Of a stretch of 64,000 nucleotides of DNA, positions 55,124 to 64,000 are shown one piece after another. How positions within the stretch are numbered: the stretch's first letter is position 1; each line of letters opens with the position of its first letter. The position numbers were made by a program, and so were the translations under genes. The stretch lies in contig NZ_AP024885.1 in the NCBI RefSeq assembly GCF_024346975.1, positions 1,364,001 through 1,428,000 on the forward strand, in the 5' to 3' direction. This DNA comes from Vibrio neonatus (GTDB taxonomy: Bacteria > Pseudomonadota > Gammaproteobacteria > Enterobacterales > Vibrionaceae). The notes beneath the pieces were generated by a model. The model was given only the letters and a program-made list of their open reading frames with translations, made no database searches and was not told the DNA's origin.

Positions 55124-58100
55124 TTACACATTTTCAATCGCATTACGAATACGTTTATCCGAAATTGGATAAGGTGTACCCAATTGCTGCGCAAAAAAGC
55201 TCACTCTAAGCTCCTGCAACATCCAGTGAATTTCTTTAACCGAATCTGGCACTACCGTACCTTTCGGGATTTTGTTTTTCAATTCTTGATATTCACGCGC
55301 TACTGTTTCGATTTTTAACAGTTGCAATCGGTCGCGATTGGGATCAATCGGCAGTTTTTCCATGCGTCTTTCGATTGCTTTCATATAGCGTAGGATATCT
55401 GGCAATTTCTTCCAACCGCAATCGGTGGCAAAGCCTTTATATATCAAGCCTTCAACTTGCGCCTTAATATCAGAAAGGGCAAACGCCATGCTTAAATCAA
55501 CGCGGCCTTTAAGCTTCTTGTTGATGTTAAAAGCTGTGGTCAGAATCGTCTCCACTTGCTGCGCAATATGCACCACAGTATCACCCAATTCGGCGCGTAC
55601 ATGCTCTTTCAACGCTTCAAATTTCTCAGGCTGCCATACTAGACCGCCCTGCTCTTCGATGAGTTTGTCGACACCACAAGCAATACAATCATCAATCAGA
55701 TCAAGCACTTTTCCATAAGGGTTAAAGTACAAGCCAAGTTTAGATTTATTCGGCAAGTTCTGATGCAGATACTTAATCGGCGACGGCACATTCAGCAAAA
55801 CCAAACGGCGCTGACCGGCGCGCATTGCTTGCTGCTGTTCAAACTCAGTTTCAAACAGTTTTATCTCAACGCTTTGCTTAGCATCCACAATAGCAGGATA
55901 GGCTTTGACTTGATAGCCGCCGCGCTTTTGCTCGTACACTTTCGGGATTTCACCAAAGCTCCACGTATGCAGATCTTTTTGTTCAATATCGTCATCAGCA
56001 ACTTTAGATAAGGTTTGCTGAACCTTCTCTTTTAGGCTGTCTTTAAGCTCATACAGATCAGCATGTTCTTTGAGTTTACGATTGCGATGATCCACTGCGC
56101 GGAACGTTACTTTTAAATGATCAGGGATTTGCTCTAGCTTCCAATCATCACGCACCACTTCTACGCCCGTCATGCGGCGAAGCTCTTTTTCTAAACTATC
56201 CAGTAGCGGCGCTTCTAACGGCGTCACTCTAGACAAGAAAGCATCGGCGTAGTTTGGCGCAGGCACAAAGTTTCGACGCAATGTTTTAGGTAGTGATTTA
56301 ATTAACGCCACCACCAACTCATGACGCAACCCCGGTATTTGCCAATCAAAACGTTGTGGTTGGATTTGGTTTAACACGGGTAATGGAATGTGCACTGTGA
56401 CACCGTCACTATCATCACCAGGTTCAAATTGGTAGCTTAGCTTAAGTTTGACGCCATTTTGGTGCCAAAAGTTAGGATAATCCAACTCTGTGACATGCGA
56501 AGCATCGCCTCTAAACAGCATCTCTTTTTCAAAGTTGAGTAACTCAGGAGAGCCTTTGCGCTGTTTATTCCACCATGAGTCAAAGTGACGACCAGAAATC
56601 GCTTCAGTTGAGACTCGCTGATCGTAAAAATCAAACAATTCGTCGTCGTCCACCAAAATGTCACGGCGACGAGACTTGTGCTCAAGCTCTTCCACTTCTA
56701 GCAATAATTTACGGTTTTGCTTAAAGAAAGTGTGTTTGGTTTCCCAATCGCCCTCTACCATCGCTGAGCGAATAAAGATTTCGCGACACAACACAGGCTC
56801 TATTAGCCCATAATTAACAGTACGTTTGGGAATGATTGGGATGCCGTATAACGTCACTTTCTCATGCGCTTGCACAGCGGCTTGTTTCTTCGACCAGTGC
56901 GGTTCGCTGTACGAACGTTTAATCAGATGCTTAGCCAGAGGCTCAATCCATTCTGGTTGGATTTTTGCCACGATGCGCCCCCAAAGACGTGATGTTTCCA
57001 CCAGCTCGGCGGTCATCACCCATTTAGGTTGCTTCTTAAATAAACCAGATGCTGGGAAGATATGAAAACGTGCGTTTCGCGCACCTTGATATTCATTCTT
57101 CTCTTGGTCTTTCATACCAATGTGCGACAACATGCCACTAAGCAGTGCGCAGTGCACCGCTTCGTAATTGGCTGGGTTTTGGTTGACTTGAATATTCAGC
57201 TCACGCAAAGACTGGCTGAGTTGGAAATACAAATCTTGCCACTCACGGACTCGTAAGTAGTTTAGGTAATCTTGCTTACATTGGCGTCGAAACTGGTTAC
57301 TTGAGAGCTCACTTTGCTGAGTTTTGATGTAATCCCACAAGTTTACAAAACTGATAAAATCTGAGTCTTTATCAAAGAATCTACGATGTTTTTCATCCGA
57401 TGCTTGCTGTTTATCACTTGGACGCTCTCTTGGGTCTTGAATAGATAAGGCTGATGCAATGATCATCACCTCTTTAGCACAGCCCAAACGAGGCGCTTCA
57501 ATCACCATTCGACCTAGGCGTGGGTCGATCGGCAATCTTGAGAGTTTGCGCCCAATATCAGTAAGGCGTTTACGCGCATCTTTGGCGTTGGCATTAATTG
57601 CGCCAAGCTCTTCTAATAGACGCACGCCATCTTGAATGTTGCGACGATCGGGTTTTTCTACAAATGGGAATGCTTCGATATCACCCAGCCCCAAGGCGGT
57701 CATTTGCAAAATAACCGACGCTAAGTTGGTTCTTAAAATCTCAGGGTCAGTAAATTCAGGGCGGGATAAGAAATCCTCTTCTGAATACAATCGAATACAG
57801 ATACCTTCTGCCACACGACCACAACGACCTTTACGCTGATTGGCGCTGGCTTGCGAAACAGGCTCAATAGGCAGGCGTTGCACCTTAGTGCGGTACGAAT
57901 AGCGGCTAATACGCGCCGTACCCGGATCGATAACATAACGAATCCCCGGCACAGTCAGTGACGTTTCAGCTACGTTGGTGGCCAGTACTATGCGACGTCC
58001 AGTGTGCGACTGAAAGATGCGGTTTTGTTCCGATGATGACAATCGCGCGTACAAAGGAACAATCTCAGTGCCTCTTAAATTACGCTTAGAAAGTGCATCA

Positions 58101-59029
58101 GCAGTATCACGAATTTCGCGCTCACCATTCATGAAGATAAGGATATCCCCTAGCCCTTCATCACATAGCTCATCTACGGCTTGGAAAATACCTTCCATTT
58201 GGTCGTGATCGTCATCATCGTCACCTGAAAGTGGACGATAGCGCGTATCTACCGGATAAGTACGGCCTGATACTTCGATAATTGGTGCATTGTTAAAGTG
58301 TTTAGAAAAGCGTTCTGGATCAATCGTTGCCGAGGTAATAATGACTTTTAAATCAGGGCGTTTTGGCAAAATATTGCGTAAGTAACCCAAAATAAAGTCA
58401 ATATTGAGGCTGCGTTCATGCGCCTCATCGATAATAATAGTGTCGTACTGGTTTAGATAACGGTCATGCTGGATCTCAGCCAACAAGATACCGTCAGTCA
58501 TCAGTTTAATTTGCGTGTTTTCAGAGATTTTGTCGTTAAAACGAACCTTATACCCGACAAACTCACCCAATTGGGTTTCCATCTCTTCTGCAATACGTGA
58601 CGCAACAGAACGCGCCGCTAATCGTCTTGGCTGTGTGTGACCAATCAAGCCTGTTTTACCACGGCCTAATTCAGCACAAATTTTCGGGATCTGCGTTGTC
58701 TTACCAGAGCCTGTTTCACCGGCAATAATCACCACTTGGTTGTCGGTTATCGCATCGGCGATATCATCACGCATTTGGCTGACAGGTAAAATTTCTGGGT
58801 ATTCGATGGTTGGCGTATTCGTTTGACGCGCCTGCACAGTCATCATTGACTGGGCAATGTCTAGGGCTATTTCGTCGAATACGGCGTTCTTCGCGCTCTC
58901 TTTTTTAATGCGACTGGCACCTTGAATGCGTTTAGAGAGGCGGAAGCGATCCTTAATCATGCACTCTTTTAGTGCTGATTTTAAAGAAGAAGCTGTGTTT
59001 GTCTGTTTTTGAGGATGAGATTGGGTCAA
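55124..59029 (-). CDS. hrpA: ATP-dependent RNA helicase HrpA
   Basis: 1301 residues, as in E. coli (1300). DEAH-box helicase: Walker A GETGSGKTTQIPKIC near residue 98, DEAH box IIDEAHERSLNID, SAT motif ITSATID, motif VI QRKGRCGRV, then HA2, OB-fold and the C-terminal DUF3418 region. Implicated in rescue of stalled ribosomes and mRNA processing. The start is TTG at 59029, chosen to match the E. coli N-terminus (TQSHPQK), with GGAA upstream. Complete and well conserved. Confidence 0.96.
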   Translation of the reverse strand: MTQSHPQKQTNTASSLKSALKECMIKDRFRLSKRIQGASRIKKESAKNAVFDEIALDIAQSMMTVQARQTNTPTIEYPEILPVSQMRDDIADAITDNQVVIIAGETGSGKTTQIPKICAELGRGKTGLIGHTQPRRLAARSVASRIAEEMETQLGEFVGYKVRFNDKISENTQIKLMTDGILLAEIQHDRYLNQYDTIIIDEAHERSLNIDFILGYLRNILPKRPDLKVIITSATIDPERFSKHFNNAPIIEVSGRTYPVDTRYRPLSGDDDDDHDQMEGIFQAVDELCDEGLGDILIFMNGEREIRDTADALSKRNLRGTEIVPLYARLSSSEQNRIFQSHTGRRIVLATNVAETSLTVPGIRYVIDPGTARISRYSYRTKVQRLPIEPVSQASANQRKGRCGRVAEGICIRLYSEEDFLSRPEFTDPEILRTNLASVILQMTALGLGDIEAFPFVEKPDRRNIQDGVRLLEELGAINANAKDARKRLTDIGRKLSRLPIDPRLGRMVIEAPRLGCAKEVMIIASALSIQDPRERPSDKQQASDEKHRRFFDKDSDFISFVNLWDYIKTQQSELSSNQFRRQCKQDYLNYLRVREWQDLYFQLSQSLRELNIQVNQNPANYEAVHCALLSGMLSHIGMKDQEKNEYQGARNARFHIFPASGLFKKQPKWVMTAELVETSRLWGRIVAKIQPEWIEPLAKHLIKRSYSEPHWSKKQAAVQAHEKVTLYGIPIIPKRTVNYGLIEPVLCREIFIRSAMVEGDWETKHTFFKQNRKLLLEVEELEHKSRRRDILVDDDELFDFYDQRVSTEAISGRHFDSWWNKQRKGSPELLNFEKEMLFRGDASHVTELDYPNFWHQNGVKLKLSYQFEPGDDSDGVTVHIPLPVLNQIQPQRFDWQIPGLRHELVVALIKSLPKTLRRNFVPAPNYADAFLSRVTPLEAPLLDSLEKELRRMTGVEVVRDDWKLEQIPDHLKVTFRAVDHRNRKLKEHADLYELKDSLKEKVQQTLSKVADDDIEQKDLHTWSFGEIPKVYEQKRGGYQVKAYPAIVDAKQSVEIKLFETEFEQQQAMRAGQRRLVLLNVPSPIKYLHQNLPNKSKLGLYFNPYGKVLDLIDDCIACGVDKLIEEQGGLVWQPEKFEALKEHVRAELGDTVVHIAQQVETILTTAFNINKKLKGRVDLSMAFALSDIKAQVEGLIYKGFATDCGWKKLPDILRYMKAIERRMEKLPIDPNRDRLQLLKIETVAREYQELKNKIPKGTVVPDSVKEIHWMLQELRVSFFAQQLGTPYPISDKRIRNAIENV

Positions 59030-59094
59030 AACAATTCCGAACTGATAACTGTGAAAGGTAGAACTGAGTAAATTGTATCACAACAAGCATAAAA

Positions 59095-59122
59095 AAAGCG
59101 TAGGCCATTTAACCTACGCTTT
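59095..59122 (-). terminator. Terminator of the outer-membrane protein gene 59142-60536
   Basis: AAAGCGTAGG pairs with CCTACGCTTT; the minus strand continues with a run of T. It lies about 20 bp beyond the stop. Confidence 0.85.
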
Positions 59123-59141
59123 AATTCTGACTGTAGAACGA

Positions 59142-60536
59142 TTAAAAATCGAACTGCAGGTATACGGAGTTATAATTACTGCCGCCTTTTATACGCCCAT
59201 ATTGAGAAGATTTTTCAAAAATCGCGGAACGGTGATGTATGGAGTACCCAAGCCAAACGTTATCCATAGAGCGTACGTTAAAGAGCGATCCTAAATTCGC
59301 ATCCAAGGAAAAGTCTAAATAATTGAGGAAGTTATTTGGCTCATAGCCTTTGTCATCAAATTCATTTTGTTCAAGTGAATTGATTTTAGAGGTATAGGAC
59401 ATCCCTTCCGCCACGCCAAAGCGCCAATCAAATGGCCAAGTAAAGGTGTAATACGCTTTAATAGCTAAGACATATTCTTGACTCGATGCTTGGTCTGCAT
59501 TGCTCCAGTGCCAAGCAAAACCGGGAGTCAAATAGATATCTAAAGGTAAACCAAACAAGCTATCAGTTAAGGGATAACCATAGAAGATGCTGGTCAACTG
59601 ACTGTTGTAAGGATCGTCTTCAATATCCCCACTGATGATATCCCCTAGGTTAGAAGGCGTCCCCCAACCATGGGCAATTCTTAAATACGGTTTATTGGAT
59701 AAGTGCGACTTGCGCTCTTTGTCTGGATCATTGAAAAAGCCAATGCCCAAATAATATTCAGTCTGTATCTGTTCATCAATGAGTGAGGTACTGCGCGCAT
59801 TACTATCTAAAATCTGCGCGTTAACTGCGCCTAATAAGTAAAGATTCGACACCACATGATAATAACCTCTCACCCCAACAAAGGTGTCGACACCCGCATC
59901 AATATCTTGGGTATTTAACGCATAATAGTAGGTGTTGAAATCACTGCTTTTAAAACGTAATGAAGCGTGAGGCTCAAGTGTTAGGTCACCGAATTTATAG
60001 TTCGCCTCCGCGCCGAGCGTGGTATACCAATAACCGTCGGTATCAGACATAGCTTCGGTATAAGCAAACCACTGTTCGTTAAACTGATACTCAGCTCGCA
60101 AACCCAAATCTAGGGTATCTGCGCCGTATTTATTTTGAATTTCGGCTGGAATATCGACAAAGCGAATACGCCCCAGCACAGATACATTCCAAGAGCTTTG
60201 CTCTGAACTATTTTGCTTTGGATTATATAGATACGCCCCCATGGTCAATCCCTTCACATAGACGTACTCATTTTCAAAATAAAGCATTGGGATAAAGGTG
60301 CTAACGCGCTCGGAATCTTCAAGGTCGAGATCGTTTACATAAGGAATAGACGCTGAGCGCACCACACCTGCCAAACCCCAAGTTTGCTCTGGATGACGCT
60401 CGGAATCGCTTAATTCAGTGATAGAAGATTGAGACGCTTCTAACGGTTGTGTCGTTGTATTCTCTTCTGCCATCACATTTGGCAATAATCCAACGAACAT
60501 AGATGCACTAATCAGCGCCGGTTTGACTGTATTCAT
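59142..60536 (-). CDS. Outer-membrane beta-barrel protein, DUF2860-like
   Basis: 464 residues from the ATG at 60536 (MNTVKPALISASMFVGLLPN), chosen because AAAGGACT lies just upstream; the frame extends 39 codons further with no signal-like start. A signal peptide ending VMAEEN, then a long series of amphipathic strands with aromatic girdles and a C-terminal Phe (NSVYLQFDF), typical of a Bam substrate. The overall look fits the DUF2860 family found in vibrios; function unknown. It lies next to a permease gene, divergent from nothing. Confidence 0.7.
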   Translation of the reverse strand: MNTVKPALISASMFVGLLPNVMAEENTTTQPLEASQSSITELSDSERHPEQTWGLAGVVRSASIPYVNDLDLEDSERVSTFIPMLYFENEYVYVKGLTMGAYLYNPKQNSSEQSSWNVSVLGRIRFVDIPAEIQNKYGADTLDLGLRAEYQFNEQWFAYTEAMSDTDGYWYTTLGAEANYKFGDLTLEPHASLRFKSSDFNTYYYALNTQDIDAGVDTFVGVRGYYHVVSNLYLLGAVNAQILDSNARSTSLIDEQIQTEYYLGIGFFNDPDKERKSHLSNKPYLRIAHGWGTPSNLGDIISGDIEDDPYNSQLTSIFYGYPLTDSLFGLPLDIYLTPGFAWHWSNADQASSQEYVLAIKAYYTFTWPFDWRFGVAEGMSYTSKINSLEQNEFDDKGYEPNNFLNYLDFSLDANLGSLFNVRSMDNVWLGYSIHHRSAIFEKSSQYGRIKGGSNYNSVYLQFDF

Positions 60537-60634
60537 AGAGTCCTTTCTATACAAATAACAATAATTTAAAAAATCACTATTAATTATAGAGTTACATCTA
60601 CAAAACGTGTAAAAATTACCATGATTTTTTGACG

Positions 60635-61366
60635 CTAACTCAAACCCTGCCAAATAGCATAGCTACCACTTACTAAACACAATACTAATGATATTCTTCG
60701 CATCCACTCTTTTGATACGTAATCAACCGTACGCATCGCCACCCAATACCCGAGAAAAGCCGCCGGGATCAGGGGTAAAGTTAACCAAACATGCATTAAG
60801 GTAAAACGTCCCACAACCGCTAACACCGTTAACGATATCACCGCACTAAACACAAAAAATGCCGACAGATTGCCGCGCAGATTATTTGCCTCTTGGTGTT
60901 GCAGTAGCAAAGCCATTGGCGGCCCACCGATGCCTGAGCTCGTCCCCATAAAGCCAGACAAGAAACCGGCAACTAACATGCGTTTGGGCGTAGGCGCAAT
61001 GCGAAACGGTAATGCACTGACTAACACCGCAAGCAATACAAATGCACCTAAACCAATAGAGAGCATACTAGCGGAGACATATAGTAATATTCCCCCGCCA
61101 ACAATTGACCCCGGAACGCGGCCATAGAGCGCCAGTTTTAAGCCGCCGATACCGATATTTTTTCGATATTTAAAGGCGGTAATTAGGGAGATAAACAGCC
61201 CCACCAAAGAGATAGGCCCTGGGATATACTCGTGCGATATATGAAACAACAAGGGCGCAGAGACAATTGCCAAACCGAAACCTATGGTTGTTTGCACAAA
61301 AGAGCCCATAAAGATCAAGAGCATGGCTAATAGGGTCGAACTTTCAAAGACACCTAGTTCAGGCAT
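60635..61366 (-). CDS. TSUP-family permease (TauE/SafE)
   Basis: 243 residues with about seven or eight membrane segments. Family features: FMGSFVQTTIGFGLAIVSAPLL near the start and LSGFMGTSSGIGGPPMALLLQ in the middle, the two half-repeat signatures of sulfite/organosulfur exporters. The ATG at 61366 is preferred (TTTGGAG at good distance) over a TTG at 61390. Substrate not known. It ends about 100 bp before the outer-membrane gene, with which it may share a transcript. Confidence 0.9.
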   Translation of the reverse strand: MPELGVFESSTLLAMLLIFMGSFVQTTIGFGLAIVSAPLLFHISHEYIPGPISLVGLFISLITAFKYRKNIGIGGLKLALYGRVPGSIVGGGILLYVSASMLSIGLGAFVLLAVLVSALPFRIAPTPKRMLVAGFLSGFMGTSSGIGGPPMALLLQHQEANNLRGNLSAFFVFSAVISLTVLAVVGRFTLMHVWLTLPLIPAAFLGYWVAMRTVDYVSKEWMRRISLVLCLVSGSYAIWQGLS

Positions 61367-61462
61367 TTTTACTCCAAAGTAGTTTTGCAAAATTGATTAT
61401 TGACTTCATCGGCCTTAATACTGCATATAATGAACATAGATCACAGAATTAAGGACACATGC

Positions 61463-61912
61463 ATGTTTAATAAAATTCAATCACTGTTTAAAGAATTATT
61501 AGACGGTAATGACCTTGCGCATCACGCAAAACACCAACCCAAACTAGCTATCGCAGCGCTACTTTGTGAAGTCACCGCAGCCGATCACGAACAAACGCCA
61601 GAAGAGTTATTAGCAGAGCAAACCATGCTGCACAAATTGCTAGAAATTACCGAAGAAGAAGCGACCGAACTGCTTGCTAACGCTCGTCAACAAGCCGAAC
61701 AATCTGTCTCTCTTTACGATTTCACATCGCAATTAAGAGACTTACCAAGAGAGAAGCGCAATCAACTGATTAAAGCCATGTGGACTGTCGCTTATGCTGA
61801 TGGTGAGCTTGACCCAATAGAAGAGTCGGTTATACGTAAAGCCGCTGAGCTTATCTATGTTGATCACAAAGACTTTGTGAAAGCCAAACTGGACGTTCAA
61901 CAATCGATGTAG
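61463..61912 (+). CDS. TerB-like protein
   Basis: 149 residues from the ATG at 61463 (AAGGA upstream; earlier in-frame start codons lie in the intergenic region). An all-helical TerB/TerB-like domain: LAIAALLCEVTAADHEQTPEE (acidic metal-binding helix) and LIKAMWTVAYADGELDPIEESVIRKAAEL, its second copy. Named after tellurite-resistance proteins, but such single-domain relatives are widespread and may have other roles. No other ter genes are near. Confidence 0.88.
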   Translation: MFNKIQSLFKELLDGNDLAHHAKHQPKLAIAALLCEVTAADHEQTPEELLAEQTMLHKLLEITEEEATELLANARQQAEQSVSLYDFTSQLRDLPREKRNQLIKAMWTVAYADGELDPIEESVIRKAAELIYVDHKDFVKAKLDVQQSM

Positions 61913-61949
61913 AGATAAGAGTCGTTACTCTAAAATCACAAATCAAAAT

Positions 61950-62480
61950 TCACAACATAGTCAGAGCAAGTTTTGCCAAATTGTAAGCGTCGGTATACCC
62001 AGAATGTTGCCGACCTTCCCATTCGATATTCACCGCATCTTGCGCCGCTCTATGACCAATGCGTTTATCTTTCAAGCGATGCTGTATTCGATAGAGCGTC
62101 GCCAAATTCACAAATTCGACGAACGGAAAATCAATGCCTTTTTCTAGGCATTCATTGCGAAAGATGGTGTCATCCCTACCCCAGCTTGCGTAAATTTTAT
62201 TCGCACCGCCGAAGTTTTTTATCATTGATTTCATTACCGCTTCTAGCGGTCTGCCTTGCTTTTCTATTTTTCTTGCAGAAATGCCCGTTAATTCGGTGCA
62301 GAATGGCGAAATTTCATCATGTTCAGGCTTTACATAGTATTGGGCGCGCTTAACGATTTCTTGCTTACACAGATCGATTTCAGCTAAGCCAATCTCTATG
62401 ATTTCACCCGTTGTTCCCTTTCCGTTTTCATTCCAGCAACACATTTCTAAATCAAAGCAAACAACTCGATTATAGTTCAT
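61950..62480 (-). CDS. 3'-5' exonuclease, DEDDh family
   Basis: 176 residues. Exo motifs: I VCFDLEMCCW (Asp, Glu), II ASWGRDDTIF (Asp), III HSGYTDAYNLAKL (His, Asp). It resembles stand-alone ERI1/KapD-type exonucleases rather than DnaQ. Probable role in RNA or small-nucleic-acid 3' trimming in the cytoplasm. Single gene, convergent with the TerB-like gene. Confidence 0.88.
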   Translation of the reverse strand: MNYNRVVCFDLEMCCWNENGKGTTGEIIEIGLAEIDLCKQEIVKRAQYYVKPEHDEISPFCTELTGISARKIEKQGRPLEAVMKSMIKNFGGANKIYASWGRDDTIFRNECLEKGIDFPFVEFVNLATLYRIQHRLKDKRIGHRAAQDAVNIEWEGRQHSGYTDAYNLAKLALTML

Positions 62481-62631
62481 TCAATCCTGTTCATTAATGG
62501 TCAACATTGCGGGTAAGTCTACCTTATATAGACACATGCAAACTATAAGTAAATTCATTTAAGTACTTGAATTTCTGCTCAAGAACCCACACATTTAGAG
62601 CAATTATAAAATATCCAATGAGACTCTAATC

Positions 62632-63264
62632 ATGATCATCGACCTATCCGTGTTACCGACCACGTTTGATATGCTTCACGCAGGTTTGGCTGCCTCTAGT
62701 GTCGTCCTACTGGCCGTTGCTATTGCTCGTAAGCCAAAAACCATTGAAAAGATTATAGAAAAACCCGTTGAGAAACGTGTTGAAGTTGAAGTGCCCGTTG
62801 AGAAAATCGTTGAAGTTGAGAAGATTGTTGAAGTAGAAAAAGTGGTAGAACGTGTTGTTGAAGTAGAATCTAAGCTTAAAACAGCCTCTACTGATTCCGC
62901 ATTACAACTGCTTTCACTTTTACAACAAGAAGCACGTTTAATTGATTTCCTTAAAGAAGATATCTCATCGTTTGCTGATGATGAAGTGGGCGCAGCGGCT
63001 CGCGTTATCCATAGCGGCGGTCAAAAAGTATTAAAAGACTACGTCACACTCTCTCCAGTGCGTAGCGAAACAGAAGAAACCACAGTCTCTGTCGCTGAAG
63101 GTTTTGATGCTCAAGAAATTCGTTTGATTGGCAATGTCACAGGTAAAGCGCCATTTACTGGCACGCTTATCCATAAAGGTTGGAAAGCCGATAACATTGA
63201 ACTGCCAAAACTGTCTGAAAACTACAACGCCGCAATCATTGCGCCAGCCGAGGTTGAGCTTTAA
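62632..63264 (+). CDS. DUF2760 membrane-anchored protein
   Basis: 210 residues. An N-terminal membrane helix (MLHAGLAASSVVLLAVAIA), then a Val/Glu/Lys-rich stalk in which VEK/VEV units repeat about eight times (residues 42-82), then the C-terminal DUF2760 domain (LLSLLQQEARLIDFLKED, VSPVRSE-like, APFTGTLIHKGWKADNI). The stop TAA shares its last base with the ATG of the following Hsp70-like gene, so the two are translationally coupled. The pair is known as a conserved combination; the domain's function is unknown. It probably exposes its C-terminus in the cytoplasm. Confidence 0.85.
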   Translation: MIIDLSVLPTTFDMLHAGLAASSVVLLAVAIARKPKTIEKIIEKPVEKRVEVEVPVEKIVEVEKIVEVEKVVERVVEVESKLKTASTDSALQLLSLLQQEARLIDFLKEDISSFADDEVGAAARVIHSGGQKVLKDYVTLSPVRSETEETTVSVAEGFDAQEIRLIGNVTGKAPFTGTLIHKGWKADNIELPKLSENYNAAIIAPAEVEL

Positions 63265-64000
63265 TGAATGAGTCAGCAAAATATATCGTTGGTATCGACC
63301 TTGGTACCACGCACAGCGTACTCTCTTTTGTTGATAAGCATGACGAAGATGCAAAAGTTGCGGTCATGCCAATTGCGCAGCTAAGCGCACCCGGTCAAGT
63401 TGAAAGTCAAAACCAACTTGGCTCATTTATCTATCAGCCAAGTGAACACGAAATGGGCGCAGGCTCTCGCACTCTGCCTTGGACGGATTCACCGGAAGCG
63501 CTGGTGGGTTCTGTTGCTAGAAAACTGGGTAGCAAAACCCCTATTCGTTTGGTGGCAAGTGCTAAGTCGTGGCTGTGCCATGCCGGCGTTAACCGCCGCG
63601 AAGCTTTCTTGCCAGCCGGTAGCCCAGAAGAGATCACAAAAATCTCTCCGCTTCGCGCAACCGAGCTTTACCTAGAACATTTAATGCAAGCGTGGAATCA
63701 CGCTCACCCTGAGCATCCATTGCAAGAACAAGACGTCACTATCACAGTGCCTGCATCATTTGATCCTGCGGCGCGCGATCTTACCGCAGAAGCGGCGCGC
63801 AATATCAATTTACACCACTTAACTCTTTTAGAAGAGCCGCAAGCGGCGCTGTACAACTGGGTCGAGAAAACCGGTGACGATTGGCGTAACCAACTCAGTG
63901 TCGGTGATGTGGTGCTAGTGGTCGATGTGGGGGGCGGCACAACCGATTTGTCTTTGGTTTCTGTTACCGAAGAAGACGGCAATCTGACTCTAGAGCGTGT
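63264..64000 (+). CDS. Hsp70-family protein (DnaK-like), 3' end outside window
   Basis: The window holds the first 245 codons. ATPase-domain motifs are intact: phosphate 1 GIDLGTTHSVLSF near residue 11, adenosine/phosphate 2 region DVTITVPASFDPAARDL and LLEEPQAALYNW, and VVDVGGGTTDLSLV. Insertions relative to DnaK (for example around AGSRTLPWTDSPE) place it among diverged Hsp70 paralogues. It overlaps the DUF2760 gene by one base. The substrate-binding end and any downstream partner gene are not visible. Confidence 0.88.
   Translation, partial: MNESAKYIVGIDLGTTHSVLSFVDKHDEDAKVAVMPIAQLSAPGQVESQNQLGSFIYQPSEHEMGAGSRTLPWTDSPEALVGSVARKLGSKTPIRLVASAKSWLCHAGVNRREAFLPAGSPEEITKISPLRATELYLEHLMQAWNHAHPEHPLQEQDVTITVPASFDPAARDLTAEAARNINLHHLTLLEEPQAALYNWVEKTGDDWRNQLSVGDVVLVVDVGGGTTDLSLVSVTEEDGNLTLER

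Overview
The window reads as chromosomal DNA of a marine gammaproteobacterium, most likely a Vibrio or a close relative (Vibrionaceae). The support is the set of gene families (NAD-glutamate dehydrogenase, PepN, HrpA and YccA/TusE/RlmI relatives close to those of E. coli and Vibrio), conserved blocks such as prc-proQ-msrC-letA-letB-rsmF and yccA-tusE-yccX-rlmI, a tandem glycine riboswitch in front of a sodium:alanine/glycine symporter (an arrangement known from V. cholerae), and a LapA-type giant adhesin beside TolC-like and OmpA-like genes. No rRNA, tRNA, CRISPR or prophage was seen.

Layout. 1-6.5 kb: amino-acid catabolism and peptide breakdown (gdhB, cut by the window start, and pepN). 6.5-10 kb: a small accessory patch with one intact IS3-family element, an orphan lipoprotein and an orphan periplasmic protein. 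10-19 kb: the conserved prc/proQ/msrC (minus strand) and letA/letB/rsmF (plus strand) block, covering periplasmic proteolysis, RNA chaperoning, free methionine sulfoxide repair, envelope lipid transport and 16S rRNA methylation. 19-24.5 kb: an S1-type RNA-binding protein, a stand-alone degenerate PEP-synthase barrel divergent from a DAHP synthase (aroH-yajQ), then trxC and a shortened siroheme synthase. 24.9-29.1 kb: a complete polar amino-acid ABC transporter (aapJQMP). 29.3-32 kb: yccA, tusE, yccX and rlmI.

32-39.7 kb: a 1790-residue type I-secreted adhesin with a 348-bp tandem-repeat core, divergent from its probable outer-membrane channel and an OmpA-like lipoprotein; the inner-membrane ABC and adaptor genes and lapD/lapG are not next to it. 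39.8-45.6 kb: metabolic and membrane genes, a previously hidden 52-residue membrane protein, and the riboswitch-controlled symporter. 46-49.6 kb: a BtuFCD-like importer divergent from a protein resembling PduO-type cobalamin adenosyltransferase but missing catalytic residues. 49.6-62.5 kb: a LysE exporter, an M32 carboxypeptidase, a lipoprotein, a diguanylate cyclase, small outer-membrane proteins, HrpA, a TSUP permease, a TerB-like protein and a DEDDh exonuclease. The window ends inside an Hsp70-family gene that is translationally coupled to a DUF2760 gene.

Most of the window is housekeeping or conserved genus-level material. The less ordinary items are: degenerate enzyme domains kept as free-standing genes (PEP-synthase barrel, siroheme-synthase C-terminus, adenosyltransferase-like protein); the adhesin whose retention-like N-terminus shows no clear LapG cleavage motif; the glycine riboswitch with an extra hairpin in its first aptamer and a visible SD-sequestering stem; and the DUF2760/Hsp70 pair. 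All calls come from reading the sequence; no database search was made.
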